From Neocallimastix lanati (nom. inval.) (taxonomy: Eukaryota; Neocallimastigomycota; Neocallimastigomycetes; Neocallimastigales; Neocallimastigaceae), in the NCBI GenBank assembly GCA_016946835.1, contig JACVTC010000017.1, positions 460,001 to 524,000 of the forward strand: a stretch of DNA of 64,000 bases, read 5' to 3'. Positions 27,912-49,665 of the stretch are shown here, piece by piece. The translations under genes and the position numbers were made by a program. Within the stretch, counting starts at the first letter, position 1. Every line of letters begins with the position of its first letter. The notes under the pieces are model-generated. The model was not told where the DNA came from, did no database searches, and worked only from the letters and a program-made list of their open reading frames with translations.

Positions 27912-28345
27912 AAATTTTTTATTAATTAAAAAAAAAAAATTATAAGTATATAATGAATTAAAGTAATTAATAATAATTATAATAATGATAACCAAAGGGA
28001 AAAAAGGCTCATTGAATAACTATTTTTATGTTATTTAAATAAAATTTTAAAAATTTTATAATATTTTTTATAGTTAAAAAAAAAAAAAGTAATAATAACT
28101 ATACAACATAGAAGAAAGTGGATAAAATATTTAATATATTTTTATTTTAGAATTCTATTAATTTTTAAAATTTTAAAATTTATATTAATTTAAATATCAC
28201 TATGTATTTATTAATTTATTTACTTACTGTTTATTTACTTACTGTTTATTTATTATTTATTTACTTATTCATTCATTTATTTATTTATTCATTTATTCAT
28301 TTATTCATTTATTTTTTATTTATTCATTAATTTATTAATTTATTA
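27912..28345. other. 3' flank of the Skt5-like gene
   Basis: A/T-rich 3' UTR-like DNA grading into imperfect TTTA/TTCA repeats. No gene is seen. Confidence 0.55.
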
Positions 28346-28484
<139 letters not shown>

Positions 28485-28767
28485 AAGTAAAAAAATTTTT
28501 TTAAAATGTAAATATACATAAAAAAAGATTAAATATATATATATATAAAGATATATAAAGATTAAATAATATACTTTATATATATTATTAATTAATAATT
28601 TCTATTAATAATAATATGGATTTTATTCCATTATATAACTTATTTAATTATTATCAAAAATAAAAAAAAAAGAAGTAATTATTTTATTATTCTTAATTTA
28701 CATTTCTTTTTTTTTTTTTTTTTTTTTTTTTTCTATTTTTTCTATAAAGCAATATTAAAATAGGTAA

Positions 28768-28799
<32 letters not shown>

Positions 28800-29097
28800 C
28801 ATTTTATTCTCAAATCTATTAATTTAAAATATATATAAATATAAAATATAAAATTATTTATTAAATTTCGAATTATTGAATTTGAAATTTCGAAATTACA
28901 ATTTGAATATATATAAATAAATTTTCTTTTTTCTTTTTTTTTTTTTTTTAGAAATAGGTAATATAGTTAAATATTTAATTTAATAATAGTAATTATTCCT
29001 GTAAGATATATTAAATAAGAATTTTATAATAAATTAAAAAGTTAAAATAAAAAAGTCAGAAATAAATGAAAATATAAATTCGAAATATACATCAAAA
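28485..29097. other. Intergenic region upstream of XPA/RAD14
   Basis: Poly-T tracts (28709-28731 and 28772-28799) and A/T sequence. It holds the presumed promoter of the XPA gene; no defined element is recognised. Confidence 0.5.
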
Positions 29098-29593
29098 ATG
29101 GTTTTTAACGAGGAGCAAAGACAATTTATGTTAAAAAGTAGAGAAATTGCTAAACAAAAATTAAAATTAAAGCAAGAAAAAAAAAAGAAAGGAAAAAATA
29201 CTGAAAAAGATGAAATTATAATTATAGATGATGAACCAAGTCAAAAAGTAGAAAAAACAGAAAAAACAGAGACCAATGATAGTCAACCAAATATTATAAA
29301 AGATATAATTGATTCAACCATAATTGATAATGGTTTAGATACAGGAAATAAGAAAAATCGTAAAAGGAAAATTGTATATTGTGATTATAATTTATCAGAA
29401 ATTGTAGATACCAAGGGTGGTTTCTTAATTGAAAAATCTGAAGAAGACTATAATAAAGAAAAAGAAAAAGAAAAAAAGATAAAACATAATATTCGTAATA
29501 ATAATAATAATTTTATTATTTTATCATAATTATTATAAACGAAAAAAATAAAAATTAATTTTATAGTTAGATATATATAAAAAAATTTATTTA

Positions 29594-29625
<32 letters not shown>

Positions 29626-30827
29626 ATTAAAATGAAATCTAATGAATAAAAATTTTTATATAATTTATATATATAAATATTATATAATATTATAGCTATA
29701 AATCTTGATTTAAGTAAAAATCCAAAATGTCAAGAATGTGATTCATTAGATATTGATTATAATTATTTGGATAATTTCAAAGTTTTAGTATGTAGAAATT
29801 GTAGAACAAAAATGCCAGAGAAATATAGTTTATTAACCAAAACAGAATGTAAAGAAGATTATTTACTAACGGATAGTAAGTTTTTTTAAAAAAAAGAATA
29901 AAATAAAAAAAAATAAAATGAAATTAATAAAAAGAGAAATTAAAATTTATTTTATTATTGAAATAATAAAATAATAATTTATATATATATATATATTTTT
30001 TTTTTATTATTATTTTCTCCTTCATGTTTATTTTAAAATTAATAAATATTAATTTAATATATATTAATATATATAAATATTCATATACATATATTAATGT
30101 AAAAAATATAAAAAAATAAGGTGAACTTCGTGATAGAGAACTTTTGCCTTGTTGGGAAAGACCAAATCCACATAAATCAACATGGAATAATATGATGTTA
30201 TTTGTTCGTTATCAGGTAAATTTTTCATAGTAAAATAATAATAATAATAAAAAAAAAAAATATATCAATATTTAATATCTGTTATTATAATATTTTTTAA
30301 AGTAATTTTCATATAAATTAAACAGTTAATTAACTACAAATTTTGTAATTTAAATTTATGAAAAAAAAAAAAAAAAAAAAAAAAAAGGTTGAAGAATATG
30401 CATTTAAGAAATGGGGAAGTGAACAAGGTTTAGATGATGAATTTGATAGAAGAGAAACCGAGAAAAGACAAAGAAAAGAAAAAAAATTTAATGCTAAATT
30501 AAAAGGTACTTTTTATATATATTATAATAATAAAATATAAATTTTACTATTAATTATTCTTAATGGTAATAAATATTAACTTATACTTTTTTCTATAATA
30601 ATTTAATTATATATAAATTTATTTATTTATTTACTTTTTAAATCATATAATAAAATAAAATATAACTTTTAGAACTTCGTAGAAATACAAGAACAAGTAT
30701 TTGGCTAAAAGAAAAAGATAAAAAGCATGTTCATGAATTTGGTCAAACAGTCTATAATGAAGAAACCGGTGAAAATGTTCGTCGCTGTAATATATGTGGA
30801 TATTTAGAAGAATTTGAAGAATTTTAG
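29098..30827 (+). CDS. RAD14: DNA damage recognition protein XPA/Rad14
   Basis: XPA/Rad14 verifies damage and scaffolds the nucleotide-excision-repair complex in the nucleus. Exons: 29098-29494, 29696-29875, 30121-30215, 30388-30505, 30673-30827; 314 aa, close to the family's usual length. The N-terminus is Lys/Glu-rich and disordered with an acidic IIIIDDE patch. It is followed by the family signature [18 protein letters not shown]. The zinc finger is in exon 2: KCQEC...VCRNC with spacing C-X2-C-X17-C-X2-C, exactly as in XPA. Then come the DNA-binding core motifs [55 protein letters not shown] and RRNTRTSIW. The C-terminus has HVHEFGQ and CNICGY, matching the second Cys pair of metazoan XPA. 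The acceptor at 30388 directly follows 26 adenines. Assignment is firm. Confidence 0.93.
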
Positions 30828-31084
30828 AAAAAATTAAAATTAAAAAAAAAAAAAAAAAATGAAAGAATGAAAGAAAAAGAAGAAGAAAATTATAATATAT
30901 ATTTAGCATTATAATCAAATAAATATATTCTCTTATCTCTTAATAATCTTAATAATAATAATAATAATATAATAATATAATATGTTTTAATATTATTATT
31001 ATTATTGTTGTTGTTGTAATTATTATTATTATTATTAAAATAATGATAAAAAGAAAAGAAAAAAAAGAAATAAACAAAAAGTAG

Positions 31085-31123
<39 letters not shown>

Positions 31124-31585
31124 ATAAACTATCTGTTAATTAGGGCTAATATTGAAAAGTTATAATGAATACAAATTATAAAGTAGAAAACAGAAGAAAT
31201 GTTTTATATTTTAATTTCATTAATATATTTATTTAAATACAGAATGAGGAGTTTTATATTTAAATTTCAAATATATATTTATATTTATTTAAAAAAAAGA
31301 ATGAAATATTTTATATTTTAATTTCATTTATATATATACATTTAAAAATATCCAAAGTTTTTATTACTGATTTGATAATAATAAAAGATATTTTAAAAAT
31401 AAATAAAATAATAATAAAAAAAGAAAATATTTATTATCAGAACTATATACTTATATCCAATAAACTAATACTACTAATAATTAAAAAAAAAAAAAAAAAA
31501 AAAAAATAAATAAAAAAAAATAAAAAAAAAATTAAAAAAAAAAAATAAATTTAAATATGTAAATTTATAATTTAATTATTAATAA

Positions 31586-31661
<76 letters not shown>

Positions 31662-31906
31662 TTTATTTTTATTATTATTTTTATTATTATTTTTATTATT
31701 ATTATTATTATTATTTTTAAAAAAATATATTTATACTATTCATATTTACATATATCTAATGTAATAAAACTAAAGTGTATCTTTTTTTTTTTTTTTTTAA
31801 TTTAATAAAATTTAACAGAAAAAAAAAATTAAAACAAAATTAAAAATTATAATAATAATAAGTCAATAAATTAAATAATAAAATATTAAAATCAAGTAAA
31901 AAAAAT

Positions 31907-31943
<37 letters not shown>

Positions 31944-31989
31944 TTTCTTTTTCTTGTTTATACACAATCTCTATTCTGTAATTACATTA

Positions 31990-32029
<40 letters not shown>

Positions 32030-32045
32030 GTATCTTTTTTCACAA
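30828..32045. other. Intergenic region between convergent XPA and CFAP61 genes
   Basis: This holds the 3' flanks of two converging genes: (AT)n at about 31089-31120, an (ATT)n tract at about 31585-31712, a T-run at about 31910-31940 and (AT)n at 31995-32024. No gene is seen. Confidence 0.65.
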
Positions 32046-40238
<8,193 letters not shown>

Positions 40239-40603
40239 TTTTAATTATTTAAAATGAATAAAAAAAGAACAAAAAAATTGAAATAATAATAAATAAATAA
40301 AATTAAAATAGAAGAAAAAAAATTATAGTAAGAATAATAATAAGATGTTCAACAAAAAAATAAAAATAAAAATAATAATAAATTACTACTTTATTTAAAT
40401 ATTATATAAATAAAGCAGTAATTTTCAAAGTATTTATTTTTTTTTTTTTTTTTTCCAAATGAAATTTAATTTAAAAAATCAAAAATTAAATGATAATAAT
40501 GATAAAAGAAAAAAATTGTTTATATTTTAAATAAAAACATAATTTAATAATAAAAAAAAAAAATAAGAAAATAAAATAATCTCATAATATAATAATAAAA
40601 GTA

Positions 40604-40699
<96 letters not shown>

Positions 40700-41411
40700 C
40701 ATTTTTTGTTTTTATAAATTATAAAAAGTTTAATTTATAATATTATAGAATTTTATTTTTTTATTTTTATTTTTATTTTTATTTTAAAAAAAATTTTTTG
40801 ATTTAAATTTTATTATTATTTAAGATTCAAATATTCGATTATTTTATGAAAATTTTGGAAAAAAAAAATTTATTATTCATTAAAGTTTTATCTAATTAAT
40901 TATAATTAATACAAACAAAATTCTTATTTTTGATTCTTATATATTTAAATTTTTATTTTTTTTTTTTTTTTTTTATAATATTATTTGTTTTTGTCTTAAT
41001 TTTAGTAGTGATTAATTTTCAATTCTTATTGAATTATATTATCTTCTTAATTTGAAATATTAGAATAATTAATATTTTTTTTAATTTTATAAAATTAAAA
41101 AAAATATTTATATTATTTATTTATATATATAAAGAAACAATGTTATATATATTTATAACATAATAAACTACAATAAACTATATATAATAGTAATATATAT
41201 ATAAAGAAACTATATCTAATAGTTTTAAATATATAAATAAAAATAAAAAAAGGAAAAAAAAAGTATACTTTTTATAATTATTTTTAATTAATAATAAAAA
41301 AAAATTAAAAAAATTAAAAAATAATAAAAAAATAAAAATAATAAAAAAAAATAAAAAAAATAAAAAAAATAATAAAAAAATAATAAAAACAAAAAAATAA
41401 AAAAATAAAAA
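40239..41411. promoter_or_regulatory. Divergent promoter region shared by CFAP61 and the NSUN7-like gene
   Basis: This 1.17-kb interval separates the start codons of two oppositely transcribed flagellum-linked genes. It includes an (AAT)n tract (40604-40697), poly-T runs and A-rich leaders next to both ATGs. No transcription-factor site is recognised by eye. Shared regulation is inferred from layout and gene function. Confidence 0.55.
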
Positions 41412-41781
41412 ATGAATTTAGGAAGTAGACTTAATTTTTCGACCGCTACTATTTTTAATTCTCTTCCATCTATCAATCAATTGAAAAAAAATTTTGTAAA
41501 TGATGGATCTGTTGACATGATTAATCGTTCTGTTTCCTGTTCACTTTCCAGTTTAACAGAAAAGGATTTAAGTTCAGGAATTTTAACTCCTAGACCAGCG
41601 ATTGAATATATCTATGCTTCTGATATATTAGAAAAGATTGTTAATCATCATCTTATGCCCAATAATTATAGTCATTCAAGTAATTATAAAGCCTCGTTGG
41701 ATTCTATTTGTTCTGGAAGAACAAAGGATAATGTCTATAAACTTTGTTATAATACCCTTAAATGTAATTTAACCAAACTTT

Positions 41782-41843
<62 letters not shown>

Positions 41844-43703
41844 ATATATCAATACATTATATAATTTATCTCAAAATAAAAAAAAATTATATACATATAT
41901 AGATAAATAGATATAATAATAATTCTCATTTAAAATATTATAATTATATAAATGATATAAATAGCATCATACTTATAAAATTAATATTATATTAATCACT
42001 AAAACAAAAAAAAAAATAAAAATAAAAATAAACATATATATATAATAATAATAATAATAATAGATATGTCATATATTGATACCATCTTAGTAAAAACTCA
42101 ATTTTTAGTATATAATAATCAAGTATGTTTAAAAATAAAATAAAATTATATATGTATATATATATATAATCAAGAGTACTAATTATTTACATAATTTATA
42201 TTTTATAATAATTCATTAATAATTTACTATATATATATTAATTTAATTTTTATATTCAAAAATAAAATAAAATAAAATAAATAAATAAATAATAATAATC
42301 ATCAATAATATTATTTATGATTCCTTAAAAAAAAATAATTAGTTTTTATCAAATTTATGTTTACTAAAAATTATGGTTTATGATTTAATGCGACGTCATT
42401 TTAATTTTGCATTATGGCCAGGAATTATATATGATAGTGTAGATAGTAGTAAAGAGAGTTTAGATCAACAAGAAATATCTGAAAGTACAGAAATATTAGA
42501 CAATTCATCAAAGAAACACAAGAAAGGTCACCTATCCAAAAAAGGAAATAAACAAGACAAAGATTCAAATTTAAAAAATTTCCGAGAAGCCGATATCAAT
42601 GGATCCATGGGAGAAGATTTAAATATTAAAGGTTTAAGTGAAGAAAATAGTAAATTAATACGAAAAATGGAACTTGCATTAAGATCTCATGAAGTCAAAC
42701 TAGCAGCTGCTTTTGCTCGTATTCGTATTGAAAGAAAGGCAAATGGTAATGATCTTACGGAACAATTAGAAAATATACTTCCAGTTGAAGTTAGAAATAA
42801 AGAAAATTCAGCTTGTAATTTTTAAAATATATTTATATTTTATTTTATATATATATATATATAATATAATAATAATAGTAATAAAATAAAATTTATACAA
42901 ATTCATATAAAATTATTTAAATAGTTATATATTTTTTATTAACATTTATTATTAAAATTATATGTGCATAAACATATAATATAAATATGTATAATAAAAA
43001 AAAAAAAAAAATAGCTGAAATGCCAAAATATTTTAGAATCAATACATTGCTAAAATCGAAAGAGCAAGTATTTGATGAATTAATAAAGATGGGTTATCGT
43101 ATTACAAAACCACCAAATCCAGAAGAATATCTACAAGAAAATTCACAAGAAAAACAAGAAAATTCTCAAGTAAATCAACAAGAAAATCAACAAGAAGAAA
43201 ATAATGAAGAAAATAATGAAGAAAATGAAGAAGAAGAAAAGTAATAATCTTTATAATTATTTCAAAAATATAAAAATAAATATATATATATATATATATT
43301 AAAAACAATAGTATTAATAATTAAAGTATAGAATTAAAAATTATATATATATATATATATATTCCTTTTTTTTTTAATTTTAATTATTTAATAAATTTAA
43401 ATATAATTATTAACAATAATAATTCAAAATAAAAAAAATATTAGTTCAGAAATAAATACTGTATATTATGATATGGATTTAGATGATGTTATTGATGTAC
43501 CTGCATGTAATTATGATAGTTTATTAAATTCATTCTTAGTTGAAGAGAATATATTAATACCACAGGTTATTTAATAATAATAAATTTTTTATTGAATATT
43601 ATTAGATAATAACTTTGAAACAATAATTAAAATAGAATAGATAATTAATTTTTAATATTTCAATTATTTAATTTTGTACATATATATATATATATATATT
43701 AAT

Positions 43704-43761
<58 letters not shown>

Positions 43762-45161
43762 ATAATTTCATTTTTATAAAATATTAGGATAAAGCAAGTT
43801 GTTTAGGACCACATCATATTTATGATATTATTCCAAAAGATATGGATATTATCGATACTGTTGCTGGTAACGGTACAAGAACTTCACATTTAGCAGCATT
43901 GTTTAAAAATTCAAGAAAAATATTTATTTTTGAAAAATCGTTAGCCAAAGCTGAAGAATTAAAATCAAAATTTATAGCACAAGGAGTAAAAAGTAAATTT
44001 CATTTAAAAGAATAAAAAAATAATATTATTATTAATAAACAATAATAGAAATAATAATAATAATAGTAATAATTAAGATAATAATTATAATATAATATAA
44101 ATAAATTGAATATATAAACTTCAAAAATAAAATATTTAATTTTACTTTTATTCCATATGCATATATATATATTTCTATTAGATGTCGAAATTTTATGTAC
44201 TGATTTTCTATTAACTGATCCAAATGATGAAAAATTTTCAAATGTAATTAATCATAACTCTATTAAATTTGAAACGCTTTTATAAACATATAATAAATAT
44301 ATAATATATAATATAATATTTTTAAACTATTAAATTAATTATCCGTATATGTTTAATTAATAAAATAAAATAAAATAAATAAAATAAAATATAATAAAAA
44401 AATAAAATATTATACAAAGGTTGGTGCCATTATATGTGAACCAAAATCCGTTGGTAATGCTATTGTAGATAAGTTAGGATATATGATGCAAGAATCTGGT
44501 AGGTTTATTAATTTATATATATATATATATATATGTATATTATATTATATTTTATTATTATAAAAGAAAAAAAAACACTAATTGTTATAATCATTAATAT
44601 GATATTCCCAACTTTAAAATAAGAATTCCCTAATGAGGAATACTCAAAAAAAGATATAACTTTAATGAGAAAAAATGCTGAAAATATTATAAATCATGCG
44701 TTAAAATGTAATATAAATATAATATAGTTTTTTATAATTTATTACAATAAAATTATATTTTAATATGATATAATAATTTTTACATATTTAAAAAAAAAAA
44801 AAAAAAAAAAAAAATTTTTTTGAATAAATCTTTAGTCCCATCCACAAAATCGGTTACTTTTATTTCAAGAACAGTAGAAAAAGAAGATAATGAAGCAATC
44901 ATAAGTCATATATTAGAAACAGAAGATAATATTGATAAATTTGAATTAAAATGTGTTTTACCAAAGTTTTACAATGAAACAAATTATGATTATGAATTCA
45001 GTATGATTAATTTTTTTTTATTTATAAAATATATTATATATATAATAGTAATAATAATAATAATAATATAATATTTTGAATTAATAATGAATTAATAAAA
45101 AAAAAAATTTTTTTTATTATATTTTTTTAATTTATTTTAAATATAATATCAATTTTTGACG

Positions 45162-45206
<45 letters not shown>

Positions 45207-46378
45207 TGAATGCTTAAAATTAAGACCTAATAAATATAGGAATGGAATATATATTGCTTGTCTTACACGTTGTAGGGCCATGACAAAAGCAGAAAAAGCT
45301 TTATTAGAGAATGAAAATTATAATGAATTACAAAGTGGTGATCTAACAAAAAGTGAATTAACTCTTGAACAAAATATAAACATTAAGAAAAAGAAGAAAT
45401 TAAAAAAGAAGATTGGACAAAATATTAAAAATAGTAAAAGCACTATGAGTTTAAGTGGAAATAAAAAAAGAAGTTTGTATTATAATTATTATATTATTAT
45501 ATATTTACACCTATTTTAATTTTTCATATTATAATTATCATATTATTATTGTATATTTATACCTATTCTATTTTTTTCAATAAATTATCATATTTTATAA
45601 TGTCATTAAAATAAATAATATATAATAATATATACTAATACATATATATATATATAAAAGGTATATTTGATTATTCCATAAATGACTTAAAATCTTTAGA
45701 AAATATCAACAAGGCTGAAGAAAATACAAAAGAAAATACAAAAGAAAATACGAAAGAACACACGAAAGAAAATACGAAAGAAAATATAAAAGAAAATACA
45801 AAAGAAAATACAAAAGAAAATACGAAATTAACATCGACAACTTCATTACATAAAAAAATAAGTAAGAGTAAGAATAAGTTAACAGAAAGTAAACAATCGG
45901 TGAACAACCTCAAAAGTAGTAATAATGCTTCTGAATCTCTTGGTACCTTAGTAGATATGGCTGGTCATGGTGGAAACTTAAACAAACCTGGAGCAGAAAA
46001 GATTAACATGGATAATTTATGGATTTATGGATATAGTATTGCCAACTTACAAAGATTTTATGCACCACAATATGATGCTATGAAACATTTAAAGAAGAAG
46101 GATATTTATGGTAATAAATTCCCCGTAAGTATAACAAATAAATAATATGTATATAAATAAAAAAAAAAAAAAAAAAAAAAAATAAAAAAAAATTTTTTTT
46201 TCATATATATTTCTATAATAAATTTAATGAATATAAAATATTTTAATTATATTTACTAAATATATATTATTAAAAAAAAAATGATAACAATGACAAAAAC
46301 AATGACGAAAAACAAAACAAAAAATAACAACTAATAAATATATATGTACAGATTCCAAATCCAAACCCATGGAAATAA
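41412..46378 (+). CDS. NSUN7-like protein of the NOL1/NOP2/Sun family, probably catalytically inactive
   Basis: NSUN proteins are SAM-dependent RNA m5C methyltransferases; NSUN7 is the divergent member linked to sperm motility in mammals. Exons: 41412-41763, 42064-42122, 42343-42814, 43015-43240, 43445-43565, 43788-43992, 44182-44243, 44420-44498, 44624-44707, 44836-45000, 45206-45472, 45661-46124, 46352-46378; 860 aa. Landmarks: LCYNTLK near the N-terminus; MPKYFRINTLLKSKEQV (RNA-binding segment before the methyltransferase core); DKASCLGP; the SAM motif I equivalent IDTVAGNGTRTSHLAALF; CLKLRPNKYRNGIYIACLTR; and a Lys-rich tail. The motif IV Pro-Cys-Ser-Gly equivalent is EPKSVG (Cys to Ser, codon 44447-44449). 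The motif VI Thr-Cys-Ser equivalent is SRT before EDNE (Cys to Arg, codon 44868-44870). Exon 12 encodes tandem KENT units. The donor at 45473 (GTTTGT) is weak but required by phase. Confidence 0.85.
41789..41842. repeat. Long poly(A) tract in NSUN7-like intron 1
   Basis: About 54 adenines preceded by about ten thymines, capable of folding back locally. It lies in the intron after exon 1. Confidence 0.9.
43708..43757. repeat. Long poly(A) tract in NSUN7-like intron 5
   Basis: About 50 adenines, 30 bp upstream of the acceptor of exon 6 (43788). Confidence 0.9.
45162..45205 (+). repeat. Poly(A) tract abutting a 3' splice site
   Basis: About 43 adenines run directly into the AG acceptor of exon 11 of the NSUN7-like gene, so there is no polypyrimidine tract next to the acceptor. 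Confidence 0.85.
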
Positions 46379-46690
46379 AAAATTATTGTACAAAACCTAA
46401 TTGAATTTAAAATTATGTATTTATAATATATATACATAATTTATAATTTTTACTAATAAAAAAATTTTTTTTATTTAAAATGATTACTATTTATAAATAC
46501 TAAACTTCTCATTTTAACATTTAATTTTATATAAAAAAAATAACTAATTACTAAATTACTAAATAAATAATTAATTAAAGCATAAATAAACTACTCACCT
46601 AATAAATTACTGATTAAATAAAAAAAAAAATAATAATAATAATAAAAAAAAATAAATGATTCTTAAAATAGTAAACTAGAAGTATTAAAT
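46379..46690. other. 3' flank of the NSUN7-like gene
   Basis: A/T-rich 3' UTR-like DNA. No gene is seen. Confidence 0.55.
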
Positions 46691-46698
46691 TACTAATA

Positions 46699-46699
46699 G

Positions 46700-46739
<40 letters not shown>

Positions 46740-46775
46740 GTTTAGTATTATTATTATTATTATTATTATTAGTTT

Positions 46776-46812
<37 letters not shown>

Positions 46813-46816
46813 GTTT

Positions 46817-46847
<31 letters not shown>

Positions 46848-46851
46848 GTTT

Positions 46852-46882
<31 letters not shown>

Positions 46883-46886
46883 GTTT

Positions 46887-46920
<34 letters not shown>

Positions 46921-46960
46921 GTTTAGTATTATTATTATTATTATAATTATTATTATTATA
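46699..46960. repeat. Higher-order repeat: (ATT)n blocks separated by AGTTTAGT
   Basis: Blocks of about 20-30 bp of ATT are punctuated at least five times by the same AGTTTAG(T) interruption. This indicates amplification of a composite unit of roughly 35-40 bp rather than simple slippage. Confidence 0.85.
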
Positions 46961-47029
46961 ATTATAATTATTATAATTATATTGTATTAAAAAAGTTTTT
47001 TTTTTTTTTTTTTTTTAGCTTATTACTAT

Positions 47030-47263
<234 letters not shown>

Positions 47264-47264
<1 letters not shown>

Positions 47265-47480
47265 GTTGTTGTTAAGGAGTCACACAGAATGTGGTGTATA
47301 CACACACAAAATTTATATTATTATATCTTTATTTATTAATTATTATCTTTATTTCTTATGATAAAAAGTCAGTTATTTAATATTATACATTAATTCAATA
47401 TTTAATCTATTACATACATTATATCATTAAGAAACTTTATAATATCTTAATGTACATTACCTAACAATTATTATTCCTAT

Positions 47481-47515
<35 letters not shown>

Positions 47516-47559
47516 TTCATTCATTCATTTATTTATTCATTTATTTATTTATTTATTAT
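47264..47559. other. Intergenic DNA between microsatellite and LINE fragment
   Basis: It includes an (ATTT)n tract at about 47480-47515 and a moderately complex stretch (47275-47300) with ACAC repeats. No gene is seen. Confidence 0.5.
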
Positions 47560-47960
47560 TATAGCACTTACCTCTAATATCTAAGTGATAATTCTTTGCT
47601 CCTATATATAATGTATTAATAAAGAATTAGCAAAGTCATACGGTTTTTTAAATTCCAAAAAAGCAAGGTTAAGTATCTTTACTATTAAATTTTCGACTCT
47701 GATATATAATTCTTAATGAAGTATACAATCTTCTCTGTTACGAAATTCAAACTGTTCTGATCTACTATATCCTTTATAGATTCCATACTTTAGAGATTCT
47801 ATTTGAGATGATTTTTTGCCACAATTTTTAACCCATTATTTATAGGAGATATGCCATGATAGTTATTTCAATCTGATTATATGTATAGAAACTATCGATG
47901 CGTTATGCCATGATTTTGGAAAATCACTATTCCAAATAAGATATGTATAAGACTTTGAGA
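47560..47960 (-). pseudogene. Non-LTR retrotransposon fragment: N-terminal part of the reverse transcriptase
   Basis: In minus-strand frames interrupted by stops and shifts I read YSRSEQFEFRNREDCIL, then NLAFLEFKKPYDFANSLL, then a frame-shifted YHLDIRGKC. These correspond to LINE-class RT motifs: the EQxGFR region, the first catalytic block with FxDxKKAYD (here both aspartates around the lysines are altered except KKPYD), and LGIRGK. It is an inactive relic, separate from the elements at 48.3-51.2 kb. Confidence 0.6.
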
Positions 47961-48343
47961 TATAAAAAAAAATTTTTTAACATAGTAAATAATGTATATT
48001 ACTAAGTATATAAATATAATAGACAAACATTAATATATAAAATAATCTATATATATATTTTAAAATTATTATTTATAATAAAAATAATAGTTTTTTTTTT
48101 TTTTAACGGCAGCAAACTTGCTTCATCTTTATTAATTAAATATATGATAAAATGTATGTAATAAAAAGAAAAAAGATAAAAAATAAACAAAAAAAAAAAA
48201 AAAAAAAAAAAAACACAAAATAGAATAAAATAATGGTATAAAGTATTCTAGTTTCATTTAATTAATATCTGTAAGACTTCACAAGGGCATTATTATACTG
48301 TAGTATAATCATTAATTTTGACTTGGCAATGTTAATCATAATT
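47961..48343. other. 3' flank of the outer LINE copy
   Basis: A T-run at about 48090-48105 on the plus strand could be the poly(A) tail of the minus-strand element upstream. A separate A-run lies at 48191-48213. No gene is seen. Confidence 0.45.
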
Positions 48344-49665
48344 TTAAGATACAAAATTATGATTTTCATTGGTTGCGCTAGCCCTGCTGGCCTGTCTTAC
48401 TGTTTCTTCAGCATTGACGCTCTTGGCAGTAGTAGTATGATTCGATTTAAACCTTATGAACAAAGACCATTGCTGACCAATAGCAATAGGTATAATCGAT
48501 TGAATAAGTAACCACCAAGAACGGAGTATCAGAATAAGCACCTGATTTCATCTGGCACTTAAATAGATCCTTCCATTCCCTTGTACTGTTATTAATACTT
48601 CTGCCTCCAAGAAGGAAATTAAACACTTTTTCATACACACTAGAATCAACATACACATTATTTTCAATACTATTACTAACATTACTAATAATACTATTAC
48701 TAATATTACTATAACTATTATTACTATTACTATTATTACTATTACTATAATTACTATTACTATTATTACTGTTTCTATTATCATTATTACTATTAACAAT
48801 ATCATTTGTTAGGTTGCCACGTTTAAAAGCATTATATAAAAATAAAATTTTATCATTAACTTTACTACGAATATGATTGAAAAATGGACAATCATTTAAC
48901 CAATGACAAAAATTAGGACACATTTGATCTATTATTTTTACAGTTTTAGCAATTCTAGCATCTAATCTATTTCCGCTTCGTGCTCTCAATAGCCAATAGA
49001 AACCATATGAAAGATCAGGATATTCATAACAAAGTTTTATAAAATTTGATGTTTCTTCGAATTTGTTTTTGTCATAAAATTCAGCTTTAATAGAATTGAT
49101 TTTCATATCTCTTTTCCAATAAAAATTCTTGATTTTATTATAGTTATTACCTCTTTTCTCTAGTTTACGTTTAAGAGTTCTACTTTCTTTCGTCTATGTA
49201 TATTTTCTAGATTTTGGAATATTATTAACTAAAAAGGAAATAATACAATTTGAATATTTCCATTTATCAAAACATTTGACTTGAGACAAAGCACACTTAG
49301 CTGACAATGGAGGAATATTTAAATCTTTTGAAATAGAATATACATTAATAAAAGATTTGGCTTTTTGTAAACCTGCAACCCATCTTAATCCTATATTAAT
49401 TAATTTCTGAGTATTATTTGTTCTCGCTTTATTTGAACCAAGTAAAGGTGCAAAGTAAGAGACTTTACTAAGTACATAAGAGTTAATTATAATCTTCTTA
49501 AATGGAATAGGGATTTTGGAATTTGAAAGAAATTTACTAACAGAAAAAGAGAGCTTTAGTAACTTTAGAGTTAAGTAATCTAATAATAGGGTTCAACGAT
49601 AAGCTTTTATCAAATGGTATACCTAAATAGGTGTAACATTTAGTTATTGGGATTGGTTGAACAGC

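Noticed and set aside
43015-43244. Separate small acidic protein (NEEN repeats)
   Set aside because: It is exon 4 of the NSUN7-like gene read through its donor site.
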